Under the pieces are notes generated by a model. It was not told where the DNA came from and did not search any database. It saw only the letters and a list, made by a program, of their open reading frames with translations. From contig PKZC01000294.1 in assembly GCA_003132905.1 (NCBI GenBank), positions 242 to 9,985 of the forward strand: a DNA stretch of 9,744 nt. Direction: 5' to 3'. The position numbers and the translations under genes were made by a program. Positions 7,086 to 9,744 of this stretch are shown in pieces (position 1 is the first letter of the stretch; every line of letters begins with the position of its first letter). The stretch comes from Bryobacterales bacterium (GTDB lineage: Bacteria; Acidobacteriota; Terriglobia; Bryobacterales; Bryobacteraceae).

Positions 7086-7829
7086 CTACCTGCTTTCCTG
7101 TGAGGCAAGCAGTTCAGCTTGTTGTTTCGTCAAAGCCGTTCTGGCCGCCTCGTCAATGACCGCTGCAACCGTAGCCGGTTCCTCCAGGATGACCATGTGG
7201 CAAGTAGGCAGAGTGGTGCTCACCGCTCCCATCCTTCTTGCGGCCCACTCCTCCATCGCTGGCGGAAGCATCCGATCGTTCGTCGAGACGATAGCCCAAG
7301 TGGGCTTGGTCTTCCATGCGGCAGTCGTCAGCTTTTCGTCGAAGGTTGGGGCATAACTCTGGCCTTGAACCGCGAACATAAGCTTTCGGTCTGCCATTGG
7401 CAGCCTTTGCGCGATGTCTTCCAGCATGCCTTCCCGTGTGACGGTGGCAAAGTTGTCGCCACCCACGCGAATCTGTTTCTGGCCTGCGGTCCATCCGAAT
7501 GGGGCGATGGCATCGTTGGCAGACTGTCCCACATCCGGCGCATATGCCGACACGTAGACCAGAGCTGCAACCTTGGGATCATCGCCCACCTGGGTAATCA
7601 CCGCACCGCCCCAAGAGTGGCCCGCCAGAATCACGGGGCCGTCCTGCAGAGCGATGGTTCGCCTGACTGCCGCCGCATCATCAGCGAGTGAGGTCAAGGG
7701 GTTCTGGACTGCGGCAACAGAATAGCCTTTGTCTTCGAGAAGCGGAATGATTCTCGACCAACACGAGCCGTCGGCAAACGCGCCGTGAACGAGCACAATG
7801 TTTTTGACCACTGACGCCGCATGCACCAT
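7086..7829 (-). CDS. Alpha/beta hydrolase, GHSWGG type (esterase-like)
   Basis: This is a soluble 247-aa serine hydrolase of the alpha/beta fold (AB_hydrolase_6 / plant methylesterase-like group). The oxyanion-hole region is IVLVHGAFADGSCW (11-24). The nucleophile elbow GHSWGG gives S72. The acid is D185 in STNDRMLPP and the base H211 in TCHMVILEEP, so the triad is complete. The stretch VQNPLTSLADD (41-51) is typical of this subgroup. No signal peptide is visible, so it should act in the cytoplasm, probably on a small ester or similar substrate; the real substrate is unknown. The start is supported by AAGGAA (7837-7842), 7 nt before the ATG. It lies downstream of the chloroperoxidase-type gene with a 77-nt gap holding a GC-rich hairpin, and just upstream of the AhpD-fold gene. 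Confidence 0.92.
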   Translation of the reverse strand: MVHAASVVKNIVLVHGAFADGSCWSRIIPLLEDKGYSVAAVQNPLTSLADDAAAVRRTIALQDGPVILAGHSWGGAVITQVGDDPKVAALVYVSAYAPDVGQSANDAIAPFGWTAGQKQIRVGGDNFATVTREGMLEDIAQRLPMADRKLMFAVQGQSYAPTFDEKLTTAAWKTKPTWAIVSTNDRMLPPAMEEWAARRMGAVSTTLPTCHMVILEEPATVAAVIDEAARTALTKQQAELLASQESR

Positions 7830-7870
7830 TTCACGATTCCTTATTCTGAGCGATCGTTAGAAGTAAGTGA

Positions 7871-7900
7871 TCCCGGCCTTCAGCACAGCGAGGGCCGGGA
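7871..7900 (-). terminator. GC-rich hairpin after the chloroperoxidase gene (terminator or processing stem)
   Basis: TCCCGGCC (7871-7878) and GGCCGGGA (7893-7900) form a perfect 8-bp stem around a 14-nt loop, starting 6 nt after the stop codon of the gene at 7907. No T-run follows on either strand, so it is not a classical intrinsic terminator. It could partly stop transcription or protect the 3' end of the upstream message within the operon. Confidence 0.4.
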
Positions 7901-7906
7901 AATGTT

Positions 7907-8749
7907 TCAAGCCGCGGCCGTCGCAGCGGCTGTGATGAACGCCAGCAGGTCGGCGTTAATCTTGTCCGCTTCCGTGGTGGGCATACCGTGCGGGAAGTTT
8001 TTATAGCTAATAAAAGTTCCGTTCTTGAGCAACTTAGCGGACCGTGGACCGGCGGCGACATAAGGCACGATCTGATCGTCCTCGCTATGCATAACCAAGA
8101 CAGGGACGTTGATCTTCTTGAGATCTTCCGTAAAGTCCGTTTGGGAAAAGGCCACGATGCCGTCGTAATGCGCTTTGGCTCCGCCCATCATGCCCTGGCG
8201 CCACCAATTTTCAATGACCGCTTCTGAAGCCTTCGCGCCCGGCCGGTTGTAGCCATAGAAAGGCCCTGAAGGCAGGTCGCGATAGAATTGCGAACGATTG
8301 GCGGCGAGCTGCCCCTGCAGACCATCGAACACTTCCTTGGGAAGGCCGAGCGGATTGGCCGCCGTCTTGACCATGAACGGGGGCACCGCGCTGATCAGCG
8401 CTGCCTTGCTCACCCGGCTTTCGCCATGCCGAGCCAAATAACGCGTTACCTCGCCGCCACCGGTGGAATGGCCAACATGGATGGCGTTTTTCAGGTCGAG
8501 ATGCGCCGTGAGAGCCGCCAGGTCATCGGCATAATGGTCCATATCGTGGCCGTCGGAGGTCTGAGTCGAGCGGCCGTGGCCACGGCGATCATGGGCGATA
8601 ACGCGATAGCCATGATGCAGGAAGAACAACATCTGGTTATCCCAATCGTCCGAGCTGAGCGGCCAACCATGGCTGAAAACTATTGGTTGTCCTGCGCCCC
8701 AGTCTTTGTAGTAAATCTCTGTACCGTCTTTGGTCGTGATAGTAGGCAT
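7907..8749 (-). CDS. Cofactor-free (non-haem) chloroperoxidase-type alpha/beta hydrolase
   Basis: This 280-aa protein matches the bacterial non-haem haloperoxidase group of the alpha/beta fold, whose members catalyse perhydrolysis and ester hydrolysis without metal or haem. It has YYKDWG and [13 protein letters not shown] near the N-terminus (13-18, 25-37), HDRRGHGRS (53-61), the nucleophile elbow GHSTGGGE with S95, D225 in DDQIVP and H254 in FPHGMP. The triad spacing is the same as in bromoperoxidase A2 (S98, D228, H257). The start at 8749 follows AGGAG (8759-8763) with a 9-nt spacer; a frame open to 8908 adds 53 unconserved residues. The C-terminus ends in an alanine-rich tail. There is no signal peptide. 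Physiological halogenation is doubtful for this family; a perhydrolase or lactone/ester hydrolase role is as likely. A decayed N-terminal relative lies at 5968-6021. Confidence 0.93.
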   Translation of the reverse strand: MPTITTKDGTEIYYKDWGAGQPIVFSHGWPLSSDDWDNQMLFFLHHGYRVIAHDRRGHGRSTQTSDGHDMDHYADDLAALTAHLDLKNAIHVGHSTGGGEVTRYLARHGESRVSKAALISAVPPFMVKTAANPLGLPKEVFDGLQGQLAANRSQFYRDLPSGPFYGYNRPGAKASEAVIENWWRQGMMGGAKAHYDGIVAFSQTDFTEDLKKINVPVLVMHSEDDQIVPYVAAGPRSAKLLKNGTFISYKNFPHGMPTTEADKINADLLAFITAAATAAA

Positions 8750-9052
8750 GAAAGTTTTCTCCTGAGTAACGTGTGTTTCAAACAAAACCACAGCCCCTGG
8801 TCGTTGCCGCCCAACCTTCTGGCCCACTGATTTCCCAGTGTTTTGAATTAACGGAACGTAGCCAATCTCTGATAGCAGTGTGCGGTATCGCGGAAAGGAA
8901 TACCTCACGAGATGGGGTGTTCGTTTACTACCACGAATGGTTGCGCACGAAATACCCCATCTTGGTTAGCGAGGAATGCCTGGAACGTTGCGCGCCCCCG
9001 ATTCACGCCTGGGTTTGGAGGCGGCATGGGAAACCTGTCCGCCGGCCTTGAC
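8750..9052. other. 303-base gap upstream of the chloroperoxidase-type gene
   Basis: I see no convincing gene here on either strand. Open frames exist (a plus-strand frame from 8773 to 9051 and the N-terminal extension of the hydrolase frame), but neither has a ribosome site nor a family I recognise. The gap contains the AGGAG of the hydrolase gene at 8759-8763, a small stem CACTG/CAGTG at 8825-8840 followed by TTTT, and the larger inverted repeat at 8908-8964. The length suggests that the chloroperoxidase gene has its own promoter here, but I could not pick a good -35/-10 pair. Confidence 0.5.
8908..8964. repeat. Long inverted repeat upstream of the chloroperoxidase-type gene
   Basis: AGATGGGGT (8910-8918) pairs perfectly with ACCCCATCT (8954-8962). 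The stem extends outward by a G-T wobble and a C-G pair, and inward, after a small bulge, by TCGT (8921-8924) with ACGA (8947-8950). The result is a hairpin of about 15 pairs with a 22-nt loop, 160-215 nt upstream of the start codon at 8749. It could be an operator, a leader RNA structure, or chance; stems of this size do occur randomly in 10 kb. Confidence 0.35.
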
Positions 9053-9538
9053 TCACGCGGCGTGAAGCGGCTCGGCGCGAAACTTCATCGCCGAACGAAC
9101 TGCTAAGAGCGTGAAAATCGCCAGGACCGTAAGTTCCGCCAACTGAAATGGCGGTTCCGATTGCGTTGGCGCGAGCGCCTTCAACGTGGGCACCTTCTGG
9201 AAGAGCTGCGCAATTAATACAAAAACGTTAAAGTAAAGCGCAATCACCGCGGCGATCGCGTAAGTACGCCGCCACCTTCCTGCCAGGCGAAAGCGATAGC
9301 GCGCGAGAATACCTGTCGCCAAAACAAGCAATGACAAAATACTGACTACATGGGATGGCATAACTTTATGCACCGGAAAAAGCAAGCCGGTAGCGCTAGT
9401 TGCCACTGTTGTGATTAGGAATAGCCTGGTCCAGCCTTCATACCGTTTCGATGTCAGAAGTCCGTATACGACCACGAAACCGCTACCGATCCCTATTAAG
9501 CTCAGTGCGACGTGTAACAGAGTAAAAGCGAAAAGCAT
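9053..9538 (-). CDS. Five-helix integral membrane protein of unknown function
   Basis: This is a 161-aa protein with five predicted membrane helices at about 3-28, 38-55, 62-79, 93-113 and 131-149. Short arginine-rich loops at 79-91 (RYRFRLAGRWRR) suggest a cytoplasmic loop by the positive-inside rule. The conserved-looking pieces TTVATSATGLLFP (43-55) and KVPTLKALAPTQSEPPF (115-131) match a family I remember as a hypothetical membrane protein common in Proteobacteria; I know no function for it. There is no signal peptide and no cofactor motif. The start is supported by AGGAG (9545-9549), 6 nt before the ATG. It is the first minus-strand gene here, separated from the chloroperoxidase gene by 303 nt, so shared transcription is uncertain. 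The last codons and stop form a perfect 13-base dyad (TCACGC-G-GCGTGA, 9053-9065). Confidence 0.85.
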   Translation of the reverse strand: MLFAFTLLHVALSLIGIGSGFVVVYGLLTSKRYEGWTRLFLITTVATSATGLLFPVHKVMPSHVVSILSLLVLATGILARYRFRLAGRWRRTYAIAAVIALYFNVFVLIAQLFQKVPTLKALAPTQSEPPFQLAELTVLAIFTLLAVRSAMKFRAEPLHAA

Positions 9539-9564
9539 CGTGTTCTCCTATGAGGTTTGCCTGC

Positions 9565-9585
9565 TCCGAGTCTCCAAGCCTCGGA
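9565..9585. repeat. Small inverted repeat in the leader of the membrane protein gene
   Basis: TCCGAG (9565-9570) and CTCGGA (9580-9585) form a 6-bp stem around a 9-nt loop, 26 nt upstream of the ATG on the minus strand. On the plus strand it is followed by ATTTT. It could be a leader hairpin; it is short enough to be chance. Confidence 0.25.
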
Positions 9586-9631
9586 ATTTTGCTTGCGAGC
9601 TCCAGCGACCGACGAGCCAGGTCCCTACTTA

Positions 9632-9660
9632 CTTATCCGAGATTGTGAAAGTAAAGTCAT
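9632..9660 (-). promoter_or_regulatory. Weak sigma-70-like promoter candidate for the membrane protein gene
   Basis: Read on the minus strand, ATGACT (9655-9660) and GATAAG (9632-9637) are 17 bp apart and each matches 4 of 6 consensus bases for the -35 and -10 boxes. It lies in the 206-base gap after 9538 and would leave a leader of roughly 85 nt. No gene is visible in 9539-9744. The match is weak, and Acidobacteriota promoters are poorly characterised. Confidence 0.25.
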
Positions 9661-9744
9661 CACGAGATGGGACTATATTCCTGTACCCCTTGACTGCTGC
9701 ATTGATCTACCAAGATAGGGTTATATCACTGGCGTCCGGTTATA

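Noticed and set aside
8825..8844. Terminator-like stem CACTG/CAGTG followed by TTTT on the plus strand
   Set aside because: No plus-strand gene ends nearby, and the five-pair stem is too weak to call.
8750..8908. 53-residue N-terminal extension of the chloroperoxidase-type protein
   Set aside because: Homologues begin near the MPTITTKDG start, AGGAG lies just before it, and the extension has no signal peptide or known motif.
8773..9051. Plus-strand frame of 92 codons in the intergenic gap
   Set aside because: No ribosome site, no family recognised, and a composition rich in Arg, Cys and Trp; it reads like non-coding sequence.
9690..9726. Plus-strand promoter beginning with TTGACT at 9690
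   Set aside because: The -35 match is good, but no acceptable -10 box lies 16-18 bases away, and no plus-strand gene start is visible before the window ends.

Overview
The window looks like a chromosomal segment from a moderately GC-rich Gram-negative soil bacterium. Acidobacteriota is my best guess, from the general look of the efflux proteins and the mix of neighbours, but no marker gene is present and a proteobacterium is possible. There are no RNA genes, CRISPR arrays, intact insertion sequences or phage genes.

Left half (1-5967, + strand): one compact operon for a complete tripartite RND drug/solvent efflux pump. It starts with the last 24 codons of a Fis-type helix-turn-helix regulator, probably sigma-54-dependent, whose stop codon overlaps the start of the adaptor. 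Next come a periplasmic adaptor lipoprotein (MexA/AcrA type), an inner-membrane HAE1-family RND pump (AcrB/MexB type) and a NodT-type outer-membrane channel lipoprotein. The adaptor takes the substrate path from pump to channel; gaps between genes are 6 nt and 4 nt. The adaptor's alpha-helical hairpin appears lengthened by 21 residues on each arm relative to AcrA.

Junction (5968-6147): right after the channel gene's stop codon lies a short relic of an alpha/beta hydrolase N-terminus, interrupted by a stop codon. The remaining ~125 bases carry no recognisable gene.

Right half (6148-9538, - strand, converging on the pump operon): five genes read right to left. They are a five-helix membrane protein, a cofactor-free chloroperoxidase-type alpha/beta hydrolase, a second alpha/beta hydrolase of the GHSWGG type, a carboxymuconolactone decarboxylase/AhpD-fold protein with an altered active site, and an 81-residue cysteine-free protein resembling a cytochrome c domain without its haem motif. 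The last four may form one transcription unit for small-molecule or oxidative detoxification; this is inference from adjacency. An 8-bp GC-rich hairpin separates the two hydrolases, and a 303-base gap upstream of the chloroperoxidase holds another long inverted repeat.

Nothing here proves a new system. The points most worth a second look are the haemless cytochrome-like protein beside the AhpD-fold protein, the lengthened adaptor hairpin, and the hydrolase relic at the junction.
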